This document shows, piece after piece, positions 8,984-18,900 of a DNA stretch of 64,000 nt. The notes beneath the pieces are model-generated. The model was not told the origin of the DNA. It worked only from the letters and a program-made list of their open reading frames with translations, and did not search any database. Position 1 is the stretch's first letter. Each line of letters begins with the position of its first letter. A program made the translations under genes and the position numbers. Origin of the DNA: Bacteroidota bacterium (GTDB lineage Bacteria; Bacteroidota; Bacteroidia; Cytophagales; Cyclobacteriaceae); the NCBI GenBank assembly GCA_016866235.1, contig VGMW01000001.1:372001-436000 (forward strand). The letters run 5' to 3'.

Positions 8984-11398
8984 ATGACAGCTTCCACCCG
9001 CGAAAAAGTGACCGGAAAAACCCTTTTTTCCCCTGAGGAAATTTTGGCAGACTATCGGTTGGCCTGCGAAAGCAGGGAAGCCAGCATCATAGGCCGAAAA
9101 GAGGTCTTCATGGGCAAGGCCAAATTTGGAATTTTTGGCGATGGCAAGGAATTGGCCCAAATCGCTATGGCCAAATATTTCCGCCCAGGCGATTTTCGGG
9201 CGGGGTACTACCGAGACCAGACTTTTATGATGGCCATCGGTGAGCTCAATACGCAGCAATATTTCGCACAGCTGTACGCCCACACCGATGTAGAAGCTGA
9301 CCCAGCCTCAGCCGGTCGTTTGATGAATGGGCATTTTGCAACTCGGATGTTGGATGAGCATGGTGCCTTACGGCCACTGGTTCAGTTGCGCAACAGCAGT
9401 GCAGACATTTCACCCACCGCCGGACAAATGCCAAGAATGTTGGGGTTGGCCTATGCCTCTAAACTTTTTCGTTTGAATCCGGAGCTGAAAAAATTCAGCG
9501 ACCTGTCGAACAACGGAAATGAAGTGGTATTTGGAACCATTGGAAACGCATCCACTTCCGAAGGAATGTTTTTTGAAGCCATGAATGCTGCTGGTGTTCT
9601 GCAATTGCCCATGCTTGTAGCTGTTTGGGATGATGGCTATGGTATTTCAGTTCCACAGGAATTTCACACTGTTAAGCTTTCCATTTCTAAAGCATTGGCT
9701 GGATTTCAAAGAAGCCATGGGGAGCAGGGCATGGAGATTTTGGTCGTTCCGGGCTGGGATTATGAAAAGCTCCTGGAAGCGTTCGCCAAAGCCGAAAAAA
9801 TTTGCCGGACTGATCACGTTCCGGTTCTGGTTCATGTTATAGAAGTCACGCAACCTCAGGGCCACTCTACTTCTGGTTCACACGAACGTTACAAGTCACG
9901 GGAACGTCTCGCATGGGAAAAGGAATACGATTGTATTCGCAAATTCAGAGAATGGATCCTTCAGAATGGTCTTGCGCTTCCTGAACAACTTGACCAATTG
10001 GAGGTGGAAGGCAAACAGGCTGCTCGGAAAGCCAGGGAGGCTGCGTGGAATATTTTTTCACAGGACATAGCTTCTGATCAAACGAAACTGCTCTCCTTAT
10101 TGGAAAGAGCGTCTGCGCAGGTGCCGGAGATCCATGCTTTAAAAGATGAGCTTCGTTTTACGCACCATCCCAGCAGGTCTGATGCTGTCCGCGCTGCCCG
10201 AAAGGCCATCCGGTATTTACGGAACAGCGACTCGGAGGTTAGGTTTAATATTTTGGATTGGATCAAGGAATCCAATGCCAACAATGAAAGACGTTTTTCC
10301 TCCCATCTTTACAGTGAATCCAAATGGTCGGCCTTAAAAGTTGAGGCGGTTCCGGTTCAATATGAGGAACATGCTCCGATAGTGGATGGACGAGAAATTT
10401 TACAAGCGTGTTTCGATAAAATTCTTGCCCGCGATCCAAGGGTTTTTGCCTTTGGTGAAGATGTGGGGCGTATAGGCGATGTAAACCAGGGATTTGCAGG
10501 ACTTCAAAAGTTGTACGGTCCTTGGAGGGTTACTGATACTGGAATACGAGAGACTACTATCATCGGGCAGGGTATAGGTGCCGCTCTTAGAGGACTACGG
10601 CCGATTGCTGAAATTCAGTACCTGGATTATTTGGTTTATGCGCTCATGACGCTATCCGACGACCTAGCCTCCTTGCAATACCGAACCAAAGGAGGACAAA
10701 AGGCTCCGCTGATCGTGCGTACCAGAGGACACAGACTAGAGGGTGTTTGGCATGCCGGTTCACCGATGGGTATGTTGCTGTCCTCGCTTCGTGGCATGTA
10801 CATTCTTGTGCCTCGAAACATGACCCAGGCGGCAGGATTTTACAATACCTTATTAAAATCGGATGATGCTGCTCTTTTAATCGAGTGCCTGAACGGATAC
10901 CGTTTAAAGGAACGGGTTCCATCCAACCTTGGAGAGTTTTGTTTGCCCTTAGGAATACCGGATGTCCTCAGGCAGGGTAGCGATGTAACCATTGTGACCT
11001 ATGGATCGATGTGTCGCGTTGTTATGGAGGCAGCCGAGGACTTAGCCTCCCTCGGAATTTCGGCAGAGGTTATTGATGTTCAATCGTTGTTGCCGTTCGA
11101 TTTAACCAAGACAACGCTGACCTCTATTCAGAAAACAGGAAAAGTTGTCTTTGCTGATGAAGATGTTCCGGGCGGCGCAACAGCATTTATGATGCAACAA
11201 GTTCTTGAAGTGCAGGGCGGTTTTGCTTTCCTTGACGCTTCGCCGGTTACCATCACAGCAAAAGCGCATCGACCTGCATACGGATCCGATGGTGATTATT
11301 TCTCCAAGCCAAATGCTGAGGATGTTTTTGAAGCAGTTTACCGAATCATGCAGGAAAGTGATCCGGAAAAATTTCCCGATTTATTCGGGGCTGGCTAA
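8984..11398 (+). CDS. Fused E1 alpha/beta subunits of a 2-oxoacid (branched-chain type) dehydrogenase
   Basis: 804 residues joining two normally separate subunits. Residues ~1-360 are the E1 alpha part, with the thiamine-diphosphate region GNASTSEGMFFEAMNAAG and WDDGYGISVPQEFHT. From about 465, VDGREILQACFDKILARDPRVFAFGEDVG begins the transketolase-like beta part, ending in the C-terminal domain (QSLLPFDLTKTTLTSI). The enzyme would decarboxylate a 2-oxoacid, probably branched-chain, for transfer to lipoyl E2. This fused form is common in Bacteroidota. No E2 or E3 gene is next to it. Confidence 0.9.
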   Translation: MTASTREKVTGKTLFSPEEILADYRLACESREASIIGRKEVFMGKAKFGIFGDGKELAQIAMAKYFRPGDFRAGYYRDQTFMMAIGELNTQQYFAQLYAHTDVEADPASAGRLMNGHFATRMLDEHGALRPLVQLRNSSADISPTAGQMPRMLGLAYASKLFRLNPELKKFSDLSNNGNEVVFGTIGNASTSEGMFFEAMNAAGVLQLPMLVAVWDDGYGISVPQEFHTVKLSISKALAGFQRSHGEQGMEILVVPGWDYEKLLEAFAKAEKICRTDHVPVLVHVIEVTQPQGHSTSGSHERYKSRERLAWEKEYDCIRKFREWILQNGLALPEQLDQLEVEGKQAARKAREAAWNIFSQDIASDQTKLLSLLERASAQVPEIHALKDELRFTHHPSRSDAVRAARKAIRYLRNSDSEVRFNILDWIKESNANNERRFSSHLYSESKWSALKVEAVPVQYEEHAPIVDGREILQACFDKILARDPRVFAFGEDVGRIGDVNQGFAGLQKLYGPWRVTDTGIRETTIIGQGIGAALRGLRPIAEIQYLDYLVYALMTLSDDLASLQYRTKGGQKAPLIVRTRGHRLEGVWHAGSPMGMLLSSLRGMYILVPRNMTQAAGFYNTLLKSDDAALLIECLNGYRLKERVPSNLGEFCLPLGIPDVLRQGSDVTIVTYGSMCRVVMEAAEDLASLGISAEVIDVQSLLPFDLTKTTLTSIQKTGKVVFADEDVPGGATAFMMQQVLEVQGGFAFLDASPVTITAKAHRPAYGSDGDYFSKPNAEDVFEAVYRIMQESDPEKFPDLFGAG

Positions 11399-12207
11399 CA
11401 TTTAACCAATACCTGTTGAAGAGTGAACTCGGGGGTCTCAATCTCGTTGCTGAGGTTTAGATCCCGATCCATAATTTTTATTTTCAATTTCAGCGTCTTA
11501 ATGCTGAAAGTAGCCAACAGGGCGGTTGAAGGGAATCGATATCGAATGGTTCCTTCAAGTGGAATGCGTAGTGATAGATTGTTGTCTTTTGCAAGAATTG
11601 GGAAGCGACCGTTGCTGCCGTCGGTAACACAAAGCGGATAGGTAAATTGTCTGGACCAGTCGAATTTTTGGAATGTCCCATCATTTTGCTTCACGTAGAT
11701 GTCCATGAAAAAATTGAAGAAGTTTTTATTGAGTTGAAAGTAAACGGTGTCAACCGGTTTAAGGAGTGCATCAAAAACAACCTGGTAATTGGTGCAATTG
11801 TATGGCGTTTTGAAAGGAGGCAGGGTATCGTAACCTGGCGTGGTCCTGCGCATCTTATAGGTAACGAAGTCGGAGAGTTTTGATTCGTCAAAGCTGGATC
11901 TTTTGATCTTGGAGCATGGCTCAACGACACCGAATTCACATTGTGACGCCGGTGTGGTTCTGTAATACCAGCGGTTGTTGAAAGGTGGCGCATAATCCTC
12001 TCCATCAATACCCAGGTTACCGTCTCCATCGGTAAAATTGATGTTAACCACCAGCGTATCTGCAACCGATGGACTGCTGCAATCCACAAATTCGACTCTA
12101 TTAAATTCGATCTGTGGTGTAACGGGGTATTCAGGGGGTTCGAAGCATCCCACCAACCATGGCAGGGTCGTGATCAATATGGTAAATTGCCGAAACTTGG
12201 TTGTCAC
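11395..12207 (-). CDS. Secreted lipoprotein of unknown function
   Basis: 270 residues starting at a GTG. The N-terminus MTTKFRQFTILITTLPWLVGC is a lipoprotein signal with lipobox LVGC. The mature protein begins with a Pro-rich linker followed by beta-rich sequence with VNINFTDGDGNLG, a motif seen repeatedly in Bacteroidota surface lipoproteins of unknown role. It overlaps the end of the E1 gene by four bases (convergent) and its start is only 16 bases from the divergent LuxE-like gene. Function unknown. Confidence 0.75.
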   Translation of the reverse strand: MTTKFRQFTILITTLPWLVGCFEPPEYPVTPQIEFNRVEFVDCSSPSVADTLVVNINFTDGDGNLGIDGEDYAPPFNNRWYYRTTPASQCEFGVVEPCSKIKRSSFDESKLSDFVTYKMRRTTPGYDTLPPFKTPYNCTNYQVVFDALLKPVDTVYFQLNKNFFNFFMDIYVKQNDGTFQKFDWSRQFTYPLCVTDGSNGRFPILAKDNNLSLRIPLEGTIRYRFPSTALLATFSIKTLKLKIKIMDRDLNLSNEIETPEFTLQQVLVKC

Positions 12208-12223
12208 CGTTTGAACAATTGAG

Positions 12224-13228
12224 ATGCCTTTAGATAAGATCAGATTCTTCAGAGACCAGTGTCTGCAAATAAACGAAAATAACTTCGATGAAATTGCATT
12301 GGAAATTTTCAGGTTTCAGGCTTCCGAAAATCCTGTGTATCGGACTTGGATGGGTCACCTTGGCTTGAATTCCGGTACCGTAACATCGTTGGATGAAATT
12401 CCGTTTTTACCCATTCGGTTTTTTAAGACCCATCAGGTTAGCACCGGATCATGGCTGATCCAGAAAATTTTTAGAAGTAGTGGTACGACTGGAATGCAGA
12501 CCTCCAGTCATGCTGTTGACAATATTGACTTTTATCATCGACACGCCTTAAACGATTTCAGGCGTTTGCTGATGGATCCTTCCGATGTTCATTTCATTGC
12601 GGTATTGCCATCCTATACCGAGCGTTCAGATTCTTCCCTGGTATCTATGGCTGAATGTCTTATTCAGGCGTCAAGTTCAAAACGCTCGGGTTTTTATTCC
12701 CCGAATGTTAAAACTTTGACACCTATCCTTGATGGTTGCCGCTCCACCGGTAAGCCAGTGATCTTGTTGGGGGTGACCTTTGCTTTGTTGCAGTTCGCCC
12801 GTGAGGGGCTTGATTTAGGTGGTGTGCATGTTATTGAAACTGGTGGTATGAAAGGAAGAGGGCGGGAGCTAACCCGTGAGGAACTTCATTTAGCGCTGAG
12901 GCCCTTAAATCCTATCGCAATCTGGTCGGAGTATGGTATGACGGAGCTCTTGTCTCAAGCCTATTCAATGAATGGTGCACCCTTTAAGCCTTCCAATCAT
13001 ATGAGGGTTCTCACCAGGGAGATAAATGATCCCTATCAATCTACTGAGTATGGAAAAACCGGGATTTTAAAAATTATTGATCTGGCCAATGTTCATTCTT
13101 GTTCCTTTATCGAGACCCAGGACTTGGGAAAATTGCATGCTGATGGCTGTTTTGAAGTGATTGGCAGGCAGGATTTTAGTGATGTTCGGGGTTGTAATTT
13201 GCTTTTTGAGGGTGCCTCAGGGTTGTAA
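12224..13228 (+). CDS. LuxE-type acyl-protein synthetase family protein
   Basis: 334 residues related to LuxE, the acyl-protein synthetase that activates a fatty acid with ATP and carries it on a Cys. Visible signatures are FLPIRFFKTHQVSTG near residue 60, the phosphate-loop-like FRSSGTTGMQTS around 90, and the adenylation-type WSEYGMTELLSQAYS. No luciferase or reductase genes are nearby, so the role is not bioluminescence; Bacteroidota carry LuxE-like proteins with undefined acyl acceptors. The 16-base gap from the divergent lipoprotein gene means their promoters must overlap coding sequence. Confidence 0.8.
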   Translation: MPLDKIRFFRDQCLQINENNFDEIALEIFRFQASENPVYRTWMGHLGLNSGTVTSLDEIPFLPIRFFKTHQVSTGSWLIQKIFRSSGTTGMQTSSHAVDNIDFYHRHALNDFRRLLMDPSDVHFIAVLPSYTERSDSSLVSMAECLIQASSSKRSGFYSPNVKTLTPILDGCRSTGKPVILLGVTFALLQFAREGLDLGGVHVIETGGMKGRGRELTREELHLALRPLNPIAIWSEYGMTELLSQAYSMNGAPFKPSNHMRVLTREINDPYQSTEYGKTGILKIIDLANVHSCSFIETQDLGKLHADGCFEVIGRQDFSDVRGCNLLFEGASGL

Positions 13229-13252
13229 ATATGCTTTAACCGATTAAATTTG
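13223..13252 (+). promoter_or_regulatory. Promoter (TTG-N19-TAAATTTG) for the 37-residue lipoprotein
   Basis: TTG at 13223-13225 and TAAATTTG at 13245-13252, spaced by 19 bases, match both halves of the Bacteroidota consensus. The -33 element overlaps the end of the LuxE-like gene. The predicted start leaves a ~15-base leader before the ATG at 13273. Confidence 0.6.
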
Positions 13253-13272
13253 TTCGTTATAACCTTAGCCGG

Positions 13273-13386
13273 ATGAAAAAATTTACAGTTTTAGTGCTTC
13301 TGGTAGGATTTCTTTCTTCATGTAGCCAATACACCTGTGCTACTTACGCGAAAAAAGAAGTTAAGAAAGCTTCAGTAAGATCCTGA
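13273..13386 (+). CDS. Small lipoprotein, 37 residues
   Basis: A short ORF with a clear lipoprotein signal: MKKFTVLVLLVGFLSSC, lipobox LSSC with the lipidated Cys at 17. The mature part is only about 20 residues (CSQYTCATYAKK, then a basic tail). A two-part promoter matching the Bacteroidota consensus lies immediately upstream, which is strong support for such a short gene. Function is unknown; the remaining Cys at 22 and the Lys-rich end are the only features. It lies between the LuxE-like gene and the convergent regulator. Confidence 0.65.
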   Translation: MKKFTVLVLLVGFLSSCSQYTCATYAKKEVKKASVRS

Positions 13387-13424
13387 TTTCTTACTGATGT
13401 GAAGGGCTTTAGGCCCGAATGAAA

Positions 13425-14585
13425 TCACAGGTATTTGTTGATGTCGTCAATGATGATGGGGTCTCCACCCAAAATCATAAGTCTTTCCATTACGTTTCTC
13501 AATTCCCTGATATTTCCAGGCCAGGGATGTTTTTCTAATGCTTTGAGTGCACCTTTTTCAATTGCTTTTGGTTTGGTTCCTTGTTCCTTGGCGATTTCAT
13601 CCAGGAATCTCTGAACCAATAGCGGAATGTCTTCCTTTCTTTCTGAAAGGGGTGGAACGTTTACAACGATAACACCAAGCCTGTGAAACAGGTCTTCCCT
13701 AAATCGGTTTTCAGCAATTTCTTTCCTGAGGTCTTTATTGGTAGCGGCCACCACCCGAACGTTTACGTTAATGTCCTGGTCGCCACCAACTCTTGTGATT
13801 TTCTTTTCCTGTAAAGCCCTGAGGACTTTGGCCTGAGCAGACAGGCTCATGTCACCTATCTCATCTAAAAATATTGTACCACCATCAGCAAGTTCAAATT
13901 TTCCCTGCCTTTGTTTGATGGCAGAGGTGAACGATCCTTTCTCATGACCAAACAACTCGCTTTCAATAAGGTCTGGTGGAATGGCGGCACAGTTTACCTC
14001 GATAAAAGCTTTGGATGATCTGGGGCTTTTTTCATGAAGGGCACGCGCAACCAGTTCTTTGCCGGAGCCATTTGGGCCCATAATCAAAACACGAGCATCG
14101 GTGGGTGCGGCCTTCTCAATTATTTTCTGGACTTCCATGAGGGCTGCAGAGGTTCCAGTCATTTCATATTTTTTGGAAACCTTTTTACGCAATGCAGAGG
14201 TTTCTTTTACTAATTCGGTTCGATCCAAAGCATTTCTTAGCGTAATAAGCAGTCGATTGATGTCTGGTGGTTTTTGAAGGAAGTCGTAGGCGCCCAAACG
14301 TATGGCATCGACGGCCAATTCGGTAGTGCCGTGAGCAGAGATCATAATGAATGCAGCGCCATTTTCTGATTCTTTGGCACGCTTTAAAACCTCCATGCCG
14401 TCAATGCCCGGCATTTTAACATCACAAAAAACAACATCGTATTGATTCTGCTCCAGCAACGAAAGACCTTGCTTGCCATCGGAGGCAAATTCAACTTCAG
14501 CCTTCAGATCTTTTTCGTCCGATATTATTTCGGCAAGGACCTTTCTGATGCTGGCCTCATCTTCAATGATTAATATTTTGGACAT
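13425..14585 (-). CDS. NtrC-family sigma-54 response regulator lacking a C-terminal DNA-binding domain
   Basis: 386 residues: receiver domain at 1-120 with acidic pocket E8/D9 and phosphoacceptor D55 (VVFCDVKMPGIDG), then the AAA+ sigma-54 activator domain with Walker A GPNGSGKE, loop GSFTSA where GAFTGA is usual, Walker B TIFLDEIGD, and the arginine-finger and lid segments ending HPWPGNIRELRNVMERL. The protein stops about 15 residues after this, so the Fis-type helix-turn-helix of NtrC is absent. It would activate sigma-54 RNA polymerase without obvious DNA targeting. The start lies 21 bases downstream of RNase P RNA on the same strand. No partner kinase is adjacent. Confidence 0.9.
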   Translation of the reverse strand: MSKILIIEDEASIRKVLAEIISDEKDLKAEVEFASDGKQGLSLLEQNQYDVVFCDVKMPGIDGMEVLKRAKESENGAAFIMISAHGTTELAVDAIRLGAYDFLQKPPDINRLLITLRNALDRTELVKETSALRKKVSKKYEMTGTSAALMEVQKIIEKAAPTDARVLIMGPNGSGKELVARALHEKSPRSSKAFIEVNCAAIPPDLIESELFGHEKGSFTSAIKQRQGKFELADGGTIFLDEIGDMSLSAQAKVLRALQEKKITRVGGDQDINVNVRVVAATNKDLRKEIAENRFREDLFHRLGVIVVNVPPLSERKEDIPLLVQRFLDEIAKEQGTKPKAIEKGALKALEKHPWPGNIRELRNVMERLMILGGDPIIIDDINKYL

Positions 14586-14606
14586 GGCTCAAGGTAATTA
14601 AAAAAA

Positions 14607-14982
14607 TGCAGGCCTATAAGCCGGATTCTGTTTCCCGCAGTGCGGGACCCTTATCATTGATCTGGTCCGTTCATCACTGAACGGATCTTTCAGCCTACCC
14701 ACCCGATGCCTGGCTTGCGCCGGCAAACCGGGGCTGGTCGTTCGGGCTTATTTGGCCTTTCAACCCGCAAGGTTTTCCATGCCTCCTTTGTCGCCATCGG
14801 AGCGGTGGGCTCTTACTCCACCTTTTCACCTTTTCCCATTCTGAATATTCAGATTGGGTAGTTTAATTTTCTGTGGCACTGTCTGTTCCCGGTTGCCCGG
14901 GACCTTCCCGTTAGGAAGTGCGGTACCCCTGTGTTGTCCGGACTTTCCTCCCCGTTTTACGAGGCGATAAGGCGGCCTGCAT
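14607..14982 (-). ncRNA. rnpB: RNase P RNA (class A)
   Basis: The catalytic RNA that trims tRNA 5' ends. On the minus strand it begins with P1 TGCAGGCCGCC, followed by the conserved GAGGAAAGTCCGGAC block, ACAGTGCCACAGAAA, GGTGGAGTAAGAGCCCACC, and ends with CGGCTTATAGGCCTGCA, whose last bases pair with the 5' end. A T-run follows. Several reading frames cross it but none is coding. A perfect -7 promoter word lies just upstream. Confidence 0.96.
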
Positions 14983-14987
14983 TTTTG

Positions 14988-14995
14988 CAAAGTTA
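14988..14995 (-). promoter_or_regulatory. -7 promoter box (TAACTTTG) for rnpB
   Basis: Minus-strand TAACTTTG matches TAnnTTTG and ends six bases before the inferred RNA 5' end, which is the expected spacing. Confidence 0.6.
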
Positions 14996-15043
14996 GAATA
15001 TCCCGGCTCGGCATTCGAAAAAATTCAACCTGCCTCAATTGCG

Positions 15044-15919
15044 TTAAAAATACAATGGATGCAATCTGATTCCATTGTAATTAAACTCAATGGCTGGGGC
15101 TGGAATCCTGATCATATTCAATGCCATAAAAAGTTTTTTTACCCACCGTTTTTTCACTGGTATATCCTTTAAGTCGATGTCCAGGCCAATAAAAATTCTC
15201 CTCTGTGCATTAAAACCCGCCGCCATATTTTTTTGTTCCCGACCAAAAACCATCTCATTGGCGCCATAACCTAAGGATAGGTTTAGCCAACCTGGTAATT
15301 CAGATACGTTATCCAGATCGGCTGATAACCAATAGGTCTGTCCATTATAATTTTTAAGCAGCCGCTCCAGGGTGGATGCACCTAAAACCTCAGGTCTTTT
15401 TTCAGCGAGTTGATCGTTATGGAACGAAAACTTAGGAACAATACGCTGTTCACCCCAACTTAAATCCTGCGCTACAAATAACAGTGTGCCAGCTGCGTTT
15501 GCCGCCAGGTCTGTTACCGATGCGCCATAGGCTGGAGAAAAGCCATCAAGGATTTCAATCGATGAAAGAGCAGTGAATGCAAACAATGCGCTTTTCAAAT
15601 TACAGTCTTTGGTACTTCCTCCTGAAGTACTGCAACCATTCCTCAATCCTCTGGTCAAGTGGTAAGCAGTAAATAAATGCCCCGCTTTGTCCATTTGTTT
15701 CCATTCTGGTAAGTCATTAAAAAGCCGGAATGTCCCCAGGCCCTGATCTCGATACCAGCTTGTTCCAAGTAAGGTCATTCCACTGGCATAGCCTATACCA
15801 GCTTTCAGGAAAAAACTTTTACTCCTGTCATTTTGTATCGAGTCGATGAGTTCATGATTGGCTGTTGTTGAAAGAAAACAGCACTGAAGCACCACGTAGA
15901 AAAGGGAAAACTTCTTCAA
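15044..15919 (-). CDS. DUF2279 family (YfiM-like) envelope protein
   Basis: 291 residues starting with TTG directly after the tamB stop (TGA then TTG, no gap), so it is translationally coupled. The N-terminus MKKFSLFYVVLQCCFLSTTA looks like a signal peptide and supports this unusual start. DMxKxGH-type sequence (KQMDKAGHLFTAYHLTRGL) and FSPAYGASVTDLAANAAGT are hallmarks of DUF2279, a family with predicted membrane helices found in outer-membrane or periplasmic proteins. Its pairing with TamB suggests a role in outer-membrane biogenesis, but this is inference. Confidence 0.8.
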   Translation of the reverse strand: MKKFSLFYVVLQCCFLSTTANHELIDSIQNDRSKSFFLKAGIGYASGMTLLGTSWYRDQGLGTFRLFNDLPEWKQMDKAGHLFTAYHLTRGLRNGCSTSGGSTKDCNLKSALFAFTALSSIEILDGFSPAYGASVTDLAANAAGTLLFVAQDLSWGEQRIVPKFSFHNDQLAEKRPEVLGASTLERLLKNYNGQTYWLSADLDNVSELPGWLNLSLGYGANEMVFGREQKNMAAGFNAQRRIFIGLDIDLKDIPVKKRWVKKLFMALNMIRIPAPAIEFNYNGIRLHPLYF

Positions 15920-18900
15920 TCAGAAATCCTCCTCATCAAGGTTGTTTTCTCTTGCACGTTTTCTTGAGCTTCTCAATAACTCAGTAAATCTATTGAAGCT
16001 TTGGGTATGAGAAAGACTCAATCCTGTTGTATAAGCCGTCTGGGTATTAATCGCGCTTAACAAGGCATTGTAATTCGATCGGCTATACATCTTCACCTTG
16101 AACTTACCATCGGGCGTCAGCAGATAATCGACCGTCCAATCACCAGCCAGCGCCGCCATATTCGATTGATTGTACTGATTGGAAAATAACGTTCCATCGC
16201 GCGTCACCCTTAATCGTCCATTCATAAGTGAATAAGACATCCGCAATTGGCTAATATTGAATGCGTCCTCATCAAGACTTCCAAGATCGAGGGTGACCTC
16301 AAGATTTTGGTCAACCTGGCTTAGCCAATAACTCAGCTGATTGGAAAGAAATTCACTCACACTATTGGTAAGTCCACCACTGGTGGTAAATGCATCCTGA
16401 GGTGTGAACCTCCGCAACACAATGAGGCTAAAGACCTGTTTTTTTAGTTCCTGTTCGTCCAACCTGGCCTTAAAGGCATTGAATTGAAATTTTACTGGTA
16501 TGGGCCCTGTTGACTGATCGCCAGGTAAATTTTCAGGAAGATCCCTGGCGTTGATGTCGAAGTTGATTTGCGGTGAAAGCATGGGTCCATCCAGCAGGAG
16601 ATTTACTTCGATGGGGAATTTTCGCCTTAAGGAAGCCGGCGGTGTGGTGGTACTGTTTGGTGAGGTCAGGATAGGCATTAACGAGGCCAGCTGTCGGTAT
16701 GCTGCATTGATGGAAAGTGTGCCCCCATAGGGATCCCCAAACCAAGATATTTTACTGCCTTTGTTGATCGCAAATTCCTTGTTGATGACACCACCAAGCG
16801 TGAAGTTGTAGAATCCACGATCGAATTCGTAAGAACCAAACATGCTGAAGTCACCTTGCGTATCAATGTCCAGCTTCAGGTTGCCGGTGCCCCATCCACG
16901 TATGATGTCGCCGGCCTTTATATCAAAAATTATTTCTGAGTATGCGTCTGGCGTGATGTCCAGATTGAAATTCATGGAAAGGCTCGATGTTGATTTTTTC
17001 TTTCTTTCCTGCTCTTCCTCCTCGTGTTGGGTTGTGCTGTCGCGAAGGTTAACGAATCGAATGAAGCTGCTTCTTTCTACGGTGGAGGTGCCGCCGACAG
17101 GAATGTAAATACGGGTGTTTTTATCGGTTCTGGCCGTTGCCTGAATATTGATCCTATCGGTTGGCCCACTGATTTTCAGGCTGCCGGTCGCGCAAGCCTG
17201 TCCATAAAACAAATCGTTCTGTTTGGCATTGGTATTGAGTGCTTGAAGATTGCGGAAGGAGGCCTCCAGGTTCAATCGGAAGTTTGAAAAATTTTCATGT
17301 CGGATCTGGCCTTTCAACAATCCTTTCCCTGTGTAGAGATCACCCAATTCCAGGTTTTTGAATTCAATATTGCCTGGCTCTGCAGCCACTGTTCCTTTTA
17401 GCTTGTAGGTCGAATTGAGGTAATTAACCGTAACCTGACCGTCTGCTATTTCGGCACTGCCTTTTATGATTGGTTTGGAAAGATCTCCAGAGATGTCAAA
17501 TGCCCCCGTCGCGGTACCCGACCAATTGGAGAACAGATCTTTCATCAGCGGTTCAAAGATTTTAATTTGTGTTTGATTAAGGTTGGCAACCAATCTGAGT
17601 GGCTTTTCATCATCACCTGGTACGTACAACCCGGTAACATCCACAATTCTTCTCTGCATCCGATCTATCCTGAAATTGATGACGAATGCTTCTTGCTCTG
17701 TATCCCAGTTGTTGGTACCGGTTACATCACCGGCTAAAAATTGATTAATGGTTAGTTCGTCTATTCTGAATTCACTTTGGATGGAGGTGTTGGTATAATA
17801 ATTTTTAATGTTTAATTCTCCGTTTAGTCTGCCGTCTAATTTTTCACCAATCAAAGAATTCACTAAATCCATTGACAATTCATTGAACTTTATTTTCAAG
17901 GTTTCTTCTGATTTTTCTGAAAGGTTTCCCTGAATAACCATCGAGCGGTTTTGTTGGGCCAGGGAGAGATTTTTGATCTGTACCTCTTTTCCTTTTGCCA
18001 GGATCATGTTGCCGGGGTCAATTTTCCATTCTTTGCCCAATAGTCTAAGGCGCGAGGGTAAAAAACGCCAGCGTATGCTGTCGGAAAGAAAATCAAGCTC
18101 TGAGTTAATCCGGATAATGTTGTCATATCCTTCCTGGTCAAAGTCGAGTCCTAGATCAATATGACCGCCATTCCAGATACCTTCGAGAATCAGATTTTTG
18201 GTTGTAATACTTTTGGTGAGTTGTTGTCTTTCAGAGGAAATCAACAACATGGCAAGGACTCTCGTTGAATCACTGATTTTAGATCCATTGAAATCAACCT
18301 CGTTGCCGGTGAAGGTAAGGTCATCAACAACCAGTTTTGGAATGTTTGAATAGGCGTGAAGGATGGAGGTGTAACCGTTGATGAAATGTCCGCTGAGTTG
18401 TATCCTTTTTGAGATTTCAATACCTGTTGAGAAAAAGGTTAAGACCGGATTCAGGTCATGCAACCGGAACAGGAAGTCCATTCGGTAATCGGTATGTTCT
18501 TTACTTTTGGCTGAATAATATTTTTTTATTTCCTCTTTATTGTTGGCTGCATTAAGAAGAATTTCTTTGAAATAGGCCGACAGATCGTTAAAGAGGTTGT
18601 CAAACCGAAAGTTTCCATGTGCTTCGAGGGTCGCCAGGCTGCTTCCAATAATAATTCGCCTCGATTTGGGTTGTCGTATGGCCAGAATATGGATGGAGTC
18701 GGTTCCCAAGGAACCCTTATCGTTTAATAGTTTGATCTTTTTGAACAGCAATTGGCCGGCCAGGTCGTCAAGCGTTAGGCCGGTAGTGGTCACTTTAACT
18801 TCGGTTTTTATGGCAAAAGGTTCCTTAGACAAACCAAGCTCTCTCACAGCCAGGGTGTCTATTTTGCCTGCCAACCTGATTTGATTTCGGTTGTCACGCA

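Noticed and set aside
8837-9283. Minus-strand ORF of 148 codons over the E1 gene start
   Set aside because: It lies opposite a strongly conserved coding frame and has no recognisable protein features.
14826-15172. ORFs crossing the RNase P RNA region
   Set aside because: The sequence folds as RNase P RNA with all conserved blocks; the ORFs are accidental.
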